Shown here piece after piece: positions 13,001 through 24,900 of a stretch of DNA of 64,000 nt (position 1 is the first letter of the stretch; the number at the start of each line of letters is the position of its first letter). This stretch comes from Edaphochlamys debaryana (taxonomy: Eukaryota; Chlorophyta; Chlorophyceae; Chlamydomonadales). The notes beneath the pieces were generated by a model. That model did no database searches. It worked only from the letters and a program-made list of their open reading frames with translations, and was not told the DNA's origin. Location: the NCBI GenBank assembly GCA_016858145.1, contig JAEHOE010000065.1, forward strand, positions 496,001 to 560,000. Direction: 5' to 3'. Position numbers and translations under genes: made by a program.

Positions 13001-13918
13001 GTTGCTGGGAAGCGCCTCGTGGCTGCCGCTTGGTGAGGAGGCCAGCGGCGGCGGCTGCCTCCGCCGCCGCAGCGGCGATGCTGTCTGAGACCGAGTGCGG
13101 CGTGAGGTGTAGAGCACAGCCGCACGACAGATGCCAGATAGCCGGCTCCGTACCGTGCGTCCCCCTCAGAGGCGGGTTGAGCGTACTATACATCGCCGCA
13201 ATCTCCGGAGGGAAGCTCCGGAGGTTATGGCCCCCGTGTAGCCCGGGCACCGCAGCGGGGGCTGCGGCTGCCCGCTGCCCAGGCTGCAAGGCCCCCACGC
13301 TGCTGCCCAACCGCTGCTGCTCCCCGCTCTCCCCAGGTGAAGACCAAGCGCAAGCAGCAGCAGAAGCGGGACGCTGCGGATGGAGAGGGGCCTGACGCGG
13401 CTGCGGAGGGAGATGAGGGGGGGCGAGGGGCAGCGGGGGGCGGAGAGGGTGAGAGGCCGGCCTTGGCGGCAACGGGGGAGGAGGCCACCGACTTCAACAT
13501 CGAGGCCTACTGGAGGCTGTTAGGCAAGGTCGACAACCTCAACAAGCACCGCCGGGACAAGATCAAGGTGACCCCGGTGGTGCTGTCCCTCGACAACGCA
13601 AGCATCCACAACGCGCTGTGGCGGTCCCCCGAGTTCAAGGGGGTGGAGAGCACCGACATTCCCCCCTACAGCGGGGACATGCACAACATCATCGAGGGCA
13701 GCCACGCCATCGTGCGCACTGCCTTCCAGAAGTTCATCAACCGCCACCCGCCCAAGGAGGACGATGACATCTCGATCTACCAGGAGGAGCTGGAGCGGCT
13801 GTTCTACAGCATGCTCACCCCGGAGTGGGCCATGGCCGCCACGAAGCGCCTCTACGCTGTCACGCTCCCGGCCATCATTGCGGCCGAGGGCGACTACCCG
13901 GCGAAAGCCTTCCGCTGA
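10067..13918 (+). CDS. DDE transposase, IS630/Tc1-mariner-like, two exons, about 531 aa
   Basis: Exons 10067-11080 and 13337-13918 join in phase 0 across a GT-AG intron, giving HEYMV-KTKRKQQ at the junction. A helix-turn-helix-like stretch (STDTLWRNMHEADPHFKKK, about residues 169-187) precedes a DDE-type core: first Asp in VEIDSTDEYCW, second Asp in VLSLDNASIHNA, and Glu in DMHNIIEGSHAIV. The spacing and the DNASIH box are typical of the IS630/Tc1-mariner (DDE_3) group, though the exact family is unsure. The N-terminus has a hydrophobic stretch (LGKLLAVIACLALFG) of unknown meaning. The frame is intact, so the protein could be active or recently so. A splice acceptor just before the ATG suggests an upstream non-coding or coding exon. 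The alternative is a domesticated transposase gene. Confidence 0.75.
11434..13125 (-). pseudogene. Decayed retroelement fragment inside the transposase intron
   Basis: A minus-strand frame stays open for over 560 codons. From about position 12650 down it looks like the tail of a non-LTR retrotransposon polymerase: VWGNPALRP, a leucine-rich helical stretch, then CPCEIAMHGGDRLHHFWKC, a Cys/His knuckle like those after plant and algal reverse transcriptases. No reverse transcriptase catalytic core (YxDD) is present. Upstream, at about 12700-12850, a second frame holds a nuclease-like motif (WRLVVEVDGRQH, then DQRARDRGKEEAA), so at least one frameshift is likely. It lies wholly within the transposase intron and is antisense to it. 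Assignment to a particular retroelement clade is not possible from the sequence alone. Confidence 0.45.
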
Positions 13919-16361
13919 TGCGCCTGCGGGGCAGAGCGGGAAGCGGACAGGGGGTTGGAGCTAGGAGGGAGGAGGGAGGGAGGGAGGGCGGGTGGGAGGG
14001 AGGGCGGGGGGGACAGAAAGAGGGAGGCGGAGAGAGGGGAAAGAGGGGGGGGGGAGGCGTTGACGCATGCGGAAGGCGGAAGGCCTATCGCTGTATGATT
14101 CGGGTCGTCGACGCAAGCGTGGGGCGAGCGCTGCATGGGGGCACGTGTGGGGAGGAGTGACCGGAGCAGGCTGGGGGAGGGAGCGGCCCATGGGGGCTTC
14201 ACACCATGGACTGGGGACATGTCCCGAAGCACGCCCAGCACTTTCAATAATTCCTATGATGCTCGATATCGTGGGCGGCATTATGGGGGCCGGGGGCCGC
14301 AGATGAGCAAGCGGCGCGGTTCATGTTGGTGCAGGGGCATGCCCATTGTCGATCGATGAACATCTTGCGTCGCGACTTTGCAAGGACGCAGCATTTTGAT
14401 GTGGGTGTTGGGGCTTCGCAAGGGTTTGATCATACTGATGATAACTGCGAGCGGGCTTGCGGCGCGGGGTGGCTACAGGTAGCTCGCGCACGTGGGCGGG
14501 GAGGAGGGGGCTTAGGGTTTGACACGCCGGGCCGCCTGCAAGCCGGTCGGCCGACCTTGGCTTTTGCGGCCCGGGCAGTGCGCTTTTTGCTGATAGTACC
14601 CCCCTCTATACTTTCATACGCACCTGTACTTTGGGCTGCGTGTCGTGAGCAGTAAGAAGGCATCCGCTAGGCCATCGATGCCGGCTCCGGCAGCTCCACA
14701 TTTCGCCCTGGCCGAACCCCAGTAGCGCCGCACCTGGGAACCAGGGCCACGCGAGAAGGCAAGTGCGACGGGTCTGGTCAGCTGCTTCCGGGGGCGATGT
14801 GAGCGCTATCAGTGTCAGCAGCTACTTGCTTGCTCGTGCATGCCCGGCCAGCTCTGCACCGACAGATCGCAGCCTTCTTTCGGCCAGCTTCAAGTCGGCC
14901 TCAATTGCACCACTACATCGCGTAAACAGGCGGGTGACTGGTAAAACTGTTCCGGCACAAGCTGTTGCCGTCACGGTTGCGAGCACGTGCGTGCGGCACC
15001 GTGCGGTGCGCACCCAACCCAGCGTCTGCCCCACCCCTTCACGGCCCCATCATAAGCCGCCGCTCTCGCAGCCAGCCGACCGCCTCGCATGCCGGCGAGC
15101 TCCTAACACCGCAGTTTTGTATCACTCATGGTCTTCGTGAGTCAGGGGCAGCCACGTCAGGCAAAACCCCGTCCCCACCCGCCTCACACAGAAGCTCGCC
15201 GCTCTCGTGCTACGTACACAGCGCGGGGCGATGCCCTGCGCGCGCCCGTTACACAGGCCAACGCTAGCTTGAGGGTCGAAGCGGCGGTCAACCTCATGGG
15301 GTCCAGGGAGGCCATGATACGTCTCGGGGCGGGGATTTGGAGCGGCGCAGTGCGCTTCCCATGGGCCATGGGGGTCACAGGGGTGGCCCAGCGCACTTAC
15401 CTCGCACGCAGCCACTTTCCGGCACCGTTACTAGTTGCCCGCCAGCCCTCGCCGGCCCGCCCCTCCGCAGTGTCCGCTCTTGCCCTCCTGGTTGGCAAGC
15501 CAGGGGGGACGCTGCCAGGCTGCAAGCCGTCAGGGCGCACACAGCAGCAGGCCCCGGGCACCCGCCCCGCCCCGCCTCAGGCTCAGGTCTACCGGCCCCG
15601 GTCCGGCCGCGCCACGGCCGCGCCGCTTGGTGTGACACACTGGACGACTGCAGTGGTACGGCACCGTCGAGCCCCGCGGGGCTACGGGGGTTGGTGGCGG
15701 GTTGGGTGGCGTGTGCGTTCGACTGCTTCGAGCCTTCGACACGCTTCGACAGTGGAAACGGTGTACGGCACGTTCCACCACCCTGCCCGCCCTTTCCACC
15801 GACCACCCTGCAATCGAGCAATCGAGGCGGTCCAGTCACTGGCATTCGATAGCCGACAGCCGACCATGACTCATCCGCCGTGACTCCTCCGCTGCAGGGA
15901 CAACGCCGGGCCCCCGCCCCCGGCCACCGTTCGTCATCGCGCTCCCTCGCCGCCACCTGCCTCATGCGTGCGTGGACGCCCCTACCCCGCCCGGCACAGC
16001 CGTGCTCCGCCGCACCCAAGCCCCCGCCCGCCCGAGGCCCCCCTGCCGCACCCACAACCCTGCCCGCTACTGACCCATCCCGCCGGCAACAGCCGCGAGC
16101 AACTGCACAGGCCGCGGCCCCATCCGCCCCACGCGTCACGGCGCGGTCACAGGCGCATGCTTCGGCGGCCCGCATGGCTGAAACCGACAACGCATGCCGA
16201 CCCTGCTAGGAAGACCCGTCCCGCCCCGCCCCATGGACTGGGGCGTCAGGGCACGTCAGGCACGAGCTCTGAGGGCGCGGGCGCGGGGACAGCCAGGAGC
16301 AACTGCACCAGCCGTGTGCCTGAGGCCCGTCCCACACCGCGGGTCCTGGGTCCAGGGCGCG
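13919..16361. other. Intergenic region, no gene recognised
   Basis: Between the transposase stop and the 3' end of glycosyltransferase copy A. It contains a purine-rich simple repeat of GGGA/GGCG units at about 13962-14056 and otherwise unremarkable GC-rich sequence. The right part is probably the 3' untranslated region of copy A; a minus-strand TGTAA lies at 15249-15253. No exon with a recognisable product was found on either strand. Confidence 0.5.
13962..14056 (+). repeat. GGGA/GGCG simple repeat
   Basis: Purine-rich, nearly C-free stretch made of repeated gggagggagg and ggcgggtggg units just after the transposase stop codon. Confidence 0.8.
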
Positions 16362-19300
16362 TCAGGGCACGGGCGCGGGCTCCGAGGGCGAGGGCGGCGG
16401 CCAGTCGGGGTACTCAGGGGAGCCGGCCCGCGTGCAGTTGCCCCAGTTGGTCTCCTCGCGGCGGTAGGGGCAGTCCTGCCAGTTGGAGATCCTTTGGGGA
16501 GGTGGTCAGAGGGGGGGTGGAGGAGGGGTGTAAAGAGGGTGTTTGAAGCTGAGAGCGGGAGAGCGGGAGAGCGGGGGGTAAAGAGGGGGAGGGAGGTGGA
16601 AGAGGGGGAGGTAGGGGCCGGGGAGGCGTGAGATGCTGGCCTGTGGTTGCTGGGGCGTGGGCAGTGCAGCAGACGGCGACAAGCGGAGAAAGGAAGAAGG
16701 CGCCTGGAATGGCAGACAAGGGACAGGCGGACAGGGCGGACAGGCGGACGAGAGGAACAAGAGGGAGGGGTGCGGGATGCCGCCGGGGCCGCGGCAGACC
16801 GCGGACCAGGGCCCGGCCCACCCCCACCCCAACCCGGCCCCGACCCACGTGAATGCCCCCATGTTTAGCTCCCACACGCGGTTGCACATCTCATCGTTCA
16901 GCTCGCCGTAGTCAAACCTGCAGGGTGGGGGCGCGGGGGCCGTGGGGTCGGGGGACCGGGGGGCCGGGGGGGAAGAGAGAGTGCTTTTAAAACGTAGCGG
17001 GAGTAGACTGCGCGGGGGACAGGAGATGGAGCGTATGGGTTGTGGTGGTGGGGCAGAGGCGGGGACCGCAGGGCCTTGACCCGGGGGGGAGGGGCGGGGA
17101 GGCTTGACACCGCCTAAGTCGACGAACCCCAAACCCACCCCAAACCGGCGTGGTGGCCTCTGCCCCCAACCCCCTGCACACACATCGTCACGGCCCCCTG
17201 CCCTTCCGCCGGCCCCGCCCTCCCTGCCCGCGGCCCCCTTCCCGCCCTGGCCGCTGCCGCTCACCGCTTGCCGAACGAGAAGCTGGCAACGTGCTGCTGC
17301 CGCCCCCAGCACTTCTCGCCGGATACGTACGAGTGGGTGCCTCCCGGATGGCCGTCGTTGCCGCGGCCCTCCAGATTGTAAAAGCCGACCTGGGGGGTGG
17401 GACGGGGTATCTGCTGCTGAGGGCGATTGCAGTGGGATGGAGGTTGAGGTTGAGGTGAAGGAGAGGGGCGGGCATGTGGGTCGGGGCACTGCCCTCAGTG
17501 TGGCATGCCCCTTCCTCCCCCACCCTGCTGATACCCGCCGCCCCGCTGGCCGGCAATCCACGCCCGCTCCCCTCTCTCTGCCCGCCCCGCTCCCCTCCCT
17601 CCCCTCCCCGCCCCTCCCCTTCCCTGCACCCTGCCCCACCTGCCGACCCTCCCCCCAGCCCCCTCGCCTCCCCACCTGCCACCCCGCCATCCAGGACCTC
17701 GAGCTCATCTCCCAGTCCCCCCAGATGCCGCACTCCCCCGGCTTCGACAGCCCCTCGTCCAGCCCCCCGAGCTCGTGGTAGAGCTCGGAGCGAACCACGA
17801 AGGGCGCGAAATCCACCATCTGCAGAGGGGGAGGGCTCGGGGTGGGAGGTCAGGAGGGGGAAGGAGAGACCCAATCTCGGAGTCGCCTCCGTGAGTCACC
17901 TCCGTGGGCCGCTCGAGCAGGAACGCCCTGCGCTCCCCCAGTGCCCCCACCGCCTGAGTCCCCTTGGCCCTGCTCCTGGCCCCCTGCCCCCAGTGCCCCC
18001 ACAGCCTGCCCCCCCAAGGCTTGCACCCTGCCCCCACCCCGGCCCTGCCCCCACCTGCGCATACGTCCAGCGCACCCCGGTCCTGGGGTCGGGCTCCCAC
18101 GAGGGAGACCCCCACCTGCGGAGGGCGGGGAGACCACCCAGGCCGTTGGGGTGGGGTGGGGCAAGGGCGGTTGAGCATAGAGATTGGGATGGAAGGAGGG
18201 AGGCACATGGGCCATGCCTGCCACGTGCCTTGGGCCGTACGGTACGAAACGGGACCGGATGAAGTGGCGCCGTACCGGTTCGTGGGCTCGAAGTTACGGC
18301 ACAGGCGGTACGTGTTCATGCCTATGATCCCGATCTGCGGGTAGGTGTCGTACAGCTTGGCCAGATCCAGCATCCAGGCCGCATCGCCGGGGCCTGTCTG
18401 GTCGTCCTGTCAGGAGGTCAGGAAGGGGCCAGGAGGCGTGGGGGGTGCACGTGGTCAGACTGGCGGCCAGGGGCCCATTACTCCCCGACTCGATCGGTGA
18501 TTCCCAAGCACCAAGCAGTGCAACGCCCTGCTACAAGGCGCAATACGCCTGTCAGCCAGGGCCTTCTCCTGCTTGCCTGCCAAATGATGAGGATCTTTCC
18601 TTTGGCCGCTTTGGCAGCGCGGTTGTAGCCCCTGCGGCAGGGGCGGGCTCGTGTAAGCAGCGGCGGCGATCGCAGGTCCGAGCGACGAACGGGGTTCAAG
18701 GGTGGGGGCAGCGCCAGGATCGCCCCCATCGAGTGCATCCCGCATGCCGTTTTTGCGCTTCGGGGTTCGCTACATTCAATCGCAGCTGATGAGCAGCGGC
18801 CAGTGCAGCTCAACACCTCCGGGCGTGTGCGGGGCACTGGGCCCCTGCACCGCTCAGCCACTGCACACCGTGCACAACCCAACATACCTGCTCATGCAAA
18901 TGTCGCTGTAATTCCCTAATTGCCACATTCCCACATTCCCACAGATAGCGTCAGCGCACGCACGCACCTGCTTTCGTGCAGGTTGGCTGAGAAGATGGGC
19001 AACAGGGAGCCACCCCACTTTGTGGTCTGGTGGTTGGGGTGGGGTGGGGTGGGGCGGGGCAGGTGGTCAAGATCCGCGGTACGGCACGGAGCAGCAGGGG
19101 TTGCGCCCAGGTCGTGGCTCCCCAACTTCCCCCAGCCGCTCCGCAGCCGCCCGTGGCACCCTGCCGTACCGAACAGCTGGGGCGCTGGCCGCCTCCCGCG
19201 GCCCAACAATGCCCGCCCCCGCGTGTTCCGCCCCCCCTCCACGTGCTGCTCGCCTCTGCTAGGCATCCCCAAGCCCGCCACTCCTCCACCTGCACCCCCC

Positions 19301-21144
19301 TCTTGTACGTGTACCCCGCTGACCACCTGCAACCCCAACAACCACCTGCGCCCCCCTCTTCCACCCGCCGCCCTCCACGGCATACTGCTTCCGCTTGGGT
19401 AGCCCCAACACACCCTGCACACGCGCGCACCTGCTTGGCCCACATGCCCGCTGCCGCCCTGCTGCACCGAAGGCTGAGTGCTGGCCCCCACTCCAACCCC
19501 CCCCGGACCCTACAGTGCCCGCCCCCGCGTGTTCCGCGCCCTCCCCTCGCTTGCTGCTCTCGCCTGCTAGGGTCCCCCTGCTGCCCCAAGCCCCCCCGCA
19601 CTGCCCTGCCCCCCGCTCCACCTGCCCCCCGCCCCCGCCACACACACACGACGCGTACCTGCCTCGCCCACATGCCGGCCTCATGTGGGTTGTCCACGTT
19701 CACAATAACCTGGAGGGGAGGGCGGGGCACGGGGTTCGAGGCGGAGACGACGGGGGCGCTTGGTAGCACATGTGGTATGGAAGAAGAGAAGCCGGCGGCC
19801 TGGAACGAAGGGAGGTGGATACCGGTAGCCGCAGGCACTTCCTCCGCTACCGTGACACCAGCCCAAGCCGTGATCGGGCTCTTCACAACACCAGCCCCTC
19901 CCCCCACAGGATGGGGCTCTCTTCACAACACCAGCCCCTCCCCCCACAGGGACCCAGGCCCTCCTGAGCCCGCGCTTGCAGCTCATCGACCCAGCCCTGG
20001 CCCCCAGCCCTGGAACCCCGGGAACCCCTCTGGCATGCCTGGCTCCCAAGTTACGATGTGCCCCTCGTGGCCCCGCCAGTGCCACCTGCAGCCACTATCT
20101 TGAGTGCCCTTTGGTTCCCAGACTCCTCGAGCCTAGACCGCGTCGCAGCCAGCCATGCTGACCGTTCAGCCCAAGCCCCCTGCGCCCCGAGCACGCCCAG
20201 GGCCTCCGGTCGCCCCATACGGCCATACCTCGCAGGTCAGTTACCATATCCCCGCATGGAGCCTTGCAGGCCAAGCCGTTGAAGACCCTTCTACCAGCCC
20301 TTTCGTGCCCTCTGCGGTGGGCCCCATCTGACCCCCCTGCAGCCCGCAACTTTGCCCCCCACACTCCGCCCCCACACTCCGCACATCAGACCCCTCTACC
20401 CACTCCCAGCCGCCGCTTGAGCCGATACACCCGGCGGTTTCGAGCGGGCCTACGGCCCTGATCGCCTGTAAGCTTCCAGAACCCACCCCACCCCAGCACG
20501 CCCCCCCGGTTGCCCTCACACCTCGCAGGCCAGGCCCCGGTTCTGGCAGGGCCGCAGGAGCGAGTCCACTATGAGGTCCAGCGCGAAGGGCCTGCGGGTG
20601 GTTGGTCCGAGGTTTGAGGAGCTGTAGAGGTCGGGGTGGACGGGACCTCTTTCCGGCTGTTCCCCGCAGCGGGCGTTTGCGCAACAGCCTTGCTGGGGAT
20701 GTGGATGGATGGGTTCGTGCCCGCCCCTCCTTGCCTCTTGAAGTAGTTTACCATCACGCTCCATACAGGCGAAGGGCTCGCTCCCATAGGCTGTGACGGC
20801 CCCGACAGAGGCCGGTGGCCGCGCAGTCTGTGCGACTTGCACATGAGCGCCATTTTTGTTTTGTCCAGCTCGCGTATCCGCGTCTCGTTGCCCGTCAGCC
20901 ACTGTTGTAGCATAGCAGTTCTAACCGTGTCGGTATGAAGCTGTGCCACTGCTACTAGCGAGCGCAACGATTGGGTGTTGTGCACCGCGGCCTGCAGCAC
21001 CTTGCGGTCAGCTTCTGGGAGATGCGAAAACACGTGTGATGCGCATTGCGGTAGGGGCGTGGGGTCAGGGCCTGCGCATGCCGATGGAAAGCATGCTACT
21101 GCGAGAGCGACCAGCGCTGCCGCCCACACTAGATGGGGGCTCAT
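16362..21144 (-). CDS. Secretory-pathway GT2-like glycosyltransferase, copy A, 11 exons, about 431 aa
   Basis: Most diverged member of a four-copy family. Exons: 21144-20735, 20591-20522, 19709-19659, 19017-18968, 18631-18577, 18406-18276, 18115-18055, 17819-17676, 17389-17265, 16917-16849, 16491-16362. A signal peptide (MSPHLVWAAALVALAVACF) ends before AGPDP. A helical Cys-containing N-terminal domain follows, then a GT-A-like core: VIVNVDNPHEAG, GYNRAAKAAKGKILIIWQ directly before DDQ (213-215, the DxD-like position), and GECGIWGDWE, which matches the family-2 acidic motif near the active site. Substrate unknown. Copies B-D encode VIVNVDNP to ANLHEAR in one exon; here it is split by an extra intron (19018-19658). 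Introns 1 and 5 appear to use GC donors (GCAAGG, GCAAGC). The last two exons differ from the paralogues and end in a Pro-rich tail. Confidence 0.83.
18986..19709 (-). repeat. Tandem duplication of an exon end and donor inside the extra intron of copy A
   Basis: On the minus strand the exon end GGCATGTGGGCGAGGCAG with its donor (19659-19676) is echoed about 230 bp into the intron as GGCATGTGGGCCAAGCAG|GTGCGC (about 19430-19447). Both copies are followed by similar stretches (a CTAGCAG block, then GCGGAACACGCGGGGGCGGG, then CAGC-rich sequence). The intron is therefore largely a two-unit degenerate tandem duplication that starts inside coding sequence. Confidence 0.65.
19876..19950. repeat. 40-bp tandem duplication
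   Basis: The 30-base block at 19881-19910 (cttcacaacaccagcccctc followed by cccccacagg) recurs identically at 19921-19950, with gggct preceding both. It lies in the copy A intron between exons 2 and 3. Confidence 0.9.
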
Positions 21145-21988
21145 GTCTATGGTCTACATGTGAGTTGTTATGAGGTAGGGGTCTGGGGATGGGAGGGGGC
21201 AGGGCCTGGCCAGGAGAGGCCAACCGCCAGCGCGACGGGAGCCAGCGGGAAAGTTACGGCCGTAGTACACGACCGTACACGGCGTACAGCACAAACCTGC
21301 TTCCCTGAAGCGGCCCCTGCGAGCAAAGACCCTCCAAGCCTTGCCCCGGGGCAAGGGAGCTAGGAGAAGGACTGGACACTCCAAGCTGAACCTGCCATCC
21401 CCTGTCAACATGAGCACACTCGAGCACACCTCCTGCCCTTGTCCAACCGCAAACTTGCAATCCTGCAACCCCCCTAGCACGCTAACGCGCCCTACACGTA
21501 GCCAGTTCGCTACCCACGCCGTATGCGTCCGCAAAGCACAATAGGAATGGGGCGGGGAGGAGGGGGTAACCTGACCACGCCAAGGGAAGTGTGTAAAGCG
21601 CGGGATCTGAGGTCCACGAAACCCCAGGCAGCCCCCTCGTCCCCGTTAGTCCTCTATCTTAATGGCATCGTCCATGATTTGCGTGGGCCTTGCCCTGACA
21701 CGCACCGGCTCCGCTTGCCCATGCCGCGCCGCGCACCGCACGGTACCAAGCCCCATGCCGCCGACCGTCGCGCCGCGGGTCCATACGCACACCCAAACGC
21801 GCTCACATGACAAAGACAAAGCGCCGTGAGGCCGCGTGAGCCTCGCGGCGCTGCCACAACGTTTCCCGGCAAAACTCATCGGTGCCCTTCCGAAGCTTCC
21901 ACCGAAATTACAAGCCTCTATCGTTCGTAGGACCCACACAACTCTCACAGATACCACTGAGTCGCGCGCTGCTCACCCGGCGACAAAG
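21145..21988. other. Divergent intergenic region of copy A and REV3
   Basis: The two genes point away from each other, so this 844-bp stretch must hold both promoters. No TATA box was clear. A TTTCCCGG at 21862-21869 fits the E2F consensus TTTSSCGS and sits about 120 bp before the REV3 start codon. No coding exon was seen. Confidence 0.5.
21862..21869 (+). promoter_or_regulatory. Possible E2F-type site upstream of REV3
   Basis: TTTCCCGG matches the E2F/DP consensus TTTSSCGS, 120 bp before the REV3 ATG. An eight-base degenerate word in GC-rich DNA is weak evidence by itself. Confidence 0.22.
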
Positions 21989-24900
21989 ATGGCCGCGACG
22001 CATGCGCCCGGCAGCCAGCTCTTGCCCGCGCGCTCTCCAGAGTCGTTCACGGTTCCGTTTATCGCTCGCATTGTTAGCCTGGACTACTACATGGCGCCCC
22101 CGATACCGCACATCGACTACTGCTACTCATCGCTGGAGGGCAGCAGCGTGGACCAGGTCCCTGTCATACGCATCTTTGGGAGCACACCGGCGGGTCAGAA
22201 GGCGTGCGTGCACGTGCACCGGGTGAGGGGCCTGCAGGCGGAGAGGAGGGGGGCGGGGATGGGGAAGGTGGCGCAGGGGGAGAGCGGGGGCGGCTGGCGG
22301 GGGGAAGGCGGGGGCGGCGCGGGAGGGCTGCTGGGGGGCTGGTGCGGGCGGTGGTGCCTTGTAAGCCTGCCATGCATCGGCGGAGGGGGCGGACAAGAGG
22401 GAGGAAAGGGTGAGAAGCCTGGGCCTGAAGCCTGGGTCTTCACACATGCGAGAGTGATGTATAAGAGGGGCGGGACATCGCGCAAGGATTGTGGAGCTCC
22501 GTGTTGACCCCAGGGCCTGCCGTAGTCCCATTGCGACGGGGGTCTTCACGCCCCCATCCCCTGCCCCCCGGCCCGTCTCACCTGCTCCTCCTCCTCCCCC
22601 TCTCCTGCAGGCCTTCCCCTACTTCTACGTACCCTACGATGAGAGCCTTCCCGCCACACCCCAGGAAGGTGCGGCTCCCCGGGGGGCTGCGGGAGGAGGG
22701 GCCGGCGAGGCGGGGAGGACGGCGCGGGTTAGGGGGCGGTCGGGGTGGTGGGGAGGGGTCGGCGGGGGTAGGGGTCCGCCAGTTGGCGGCGGGCCGGCAA
22801 CCCAACCGCTCTGAGTCCGGGTTGGGGCCGTCAGTGCTGTGTGCTGCCAGGGAGGTCGGGGCGATGTGGGCCCCGCTTGCTGGGTGGGGGGACGCGTAGG
22901 AGGGGCCAAGGCTCGGGTACGGTGGGGGTCTGTTGTTGTTTGGCACACCCCGCTGGGTGCACCTCTCCGCCAGCGGCAGTCGCTCAGGGCTGCGGGTTCG
23001 GGAGCTGACCGCTGTGGTCTGGGCGGCTTGGGACCGACCCGCATGCTCGGTTGGGCGCGGAGACGCAGCTGTGGGCCGCGGTTTGATATCTGATGTCTCG
23101 CTGTATCGCCTGTCTGACTTGGTGCTCATGCCCCCATTCCCCGCGCCCCGCCATCCTTCCTGCGTCCCTGCCCCGTCCCTGCAGCCGCCGTGTTCCTCCG
23201 CCGTATGGCCCTGGCACTTGAGGCGGCGGTCCGCGCCAGCGCCCTCCCGGGGGCCTACCAGCAGCAACAGCAACAGCAGCAGCAGGCGGCGACCACGCCG
23301 GGAGGAGAGCCGGGAGCAGGGGCGGGGACAGGCGCAGGCGCGGGGGCGGGCGGCGGCGCGGCGGGGCCGTCGCGGCCGCGACAAATCGTCCACGCGTTGC
23401 AGGTAAGGGGTGGAGAGGGGTTGCGGAGGGAGGCGGGGCGGAGAGGGAGAGGTACCATATCTTGCGGTCGCTCGTATGGTTTAGCTTGGGGCTGGGGGCG
23501 CGGTCTGAGTCGCCTGCGCATTGACGGCGTGTGTCTTTGCCAGGGTTAGCGGGCAGTGAGGGACCTCCCTGACGCGGGGCCTGCGCCGTTCCTCGCCAGG
23601 TGGTGCGGGGGCGGCCCTTCTACGGATACCACGGCCAGCAGGACGAGCGGCTGTACATCAAGGTCGTACTGTGAGTACGGCACGCCGTACGATGCGGGCA
23701 CGTGTAGAGAGTACGGCTTGTACGGCGCCCCGGACCGGACGTGGGCTCGGGAGTATGTTGCGGGGAGCGGGCGGGCGCTCTGCCGCCGCCGCCGGCTTGG
23801 GAGCACGACGGGGGCGCTGGAACAAGGTACAGCCCCGCTCTAGTGGCACGCGTCCTCCCAGCCTTCCCTCCCTCCCCCCCCCCCAGCTACAACCCCCAGG
23901 ACGTGTCCCGCGTGGCCTCCCTGCTGGGCGGCGGGGCGGTGCTGGGTCTGCGCATGCAGCCGCACGAGTCGCACCTGCCCTTCCTGCTGCAGTTTAAGGT
24001 GGGGGTGGAGGGGGGTCCGGAGGGTGGAGACGGGAGCGGTTCAAGGTGGGGCCCTACTGCGCCCGCCCCACTGCGCCCGCTCCCTCACCCCCCCATCGGG
24101 CATCGGGCTCGCCGGCCGCCGGCTTATCGTTTCCCGCTCGAACAAAACACCCTCCCCTCCCCCTTTTACGCTCTCCCCCAGATCGACTTCAACCTCCTGG
24201 GCATGGGCCTGGCCCGCTTCGCCCGCGTGCTGTTCCGGGGGGAGCTGCCCGCGCGGGCCTTCCCGCCGCCGCCGGGGTGGGAGGGCGTGCTGGGGCGGGG
24301 CGGAGGCGGCGGAGCAGGCTTGGAGCTGGTGGAGGAGGCGGAGGAGGGGGGGGAGGAGGGGGCGGCGGCGGCGGGCCAGGGCGCGGGGTGGGGCAGCCAG
24401 GGTAGCGACCGCACACCCCTGGGCAAGGCTCCTCCCGCGAGCCAGGCTGGCGGCGGCGGCGGCGGCCGGGGGCCGAGTCAGCGCGGGGAGGAGCAGGCGT
24501 CGCCGCCCGACCGACGCGCGCTGGCAGCTGCCGCCGCCGCGGCCTCGGCGGCAGCGCAGGCCGCCTCCGCCGCCGCCGAGGTCGCCGCCGCCAGGTCCCC
24601 TGGCAGTCACGCCAGCACGCAGCGACCCAGCGGCGGCGGCGGCGGCAGCCTGGGCAGCGTGGCGAGGGCGGAGCTGGCGGCGAGGGTGGAGGGAATGCTG
24701 TGGACGCGGCACACCGCCCTCTCCGGATGGACCTGGGCGGGGGCCGCCCTGCCGGGCCGCTCCAGGTGTGGGGGAGGGAGGGGCGGGTTCAAGGGACTGC
24801 CAGGAGCTATGTGCGTGGTCAGGGGTGGGTTGACACGTCAGCTGCCAGCGCTTCAGCCTGCCTCTAACCCCAGCCAGTTTTGCCGTCTACCAGCCCCGTT

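Noticed and set aside
9876..14610. Terminal inverted repeats for the transposase (gggggt words at 9876 and near 14600; cttgc-aaa words near 9880 and 14380)
   Set aside because: The matches are short and imperfect, and no target-site duplication flanks them.
21836..21988. Longer N-terminus for REV3 from an open frame upstream of 21989
   Set aside because: The upstream part has no resemblance to REV3, while residues soon after the 21989 ATG match the conserved N-terminal block.
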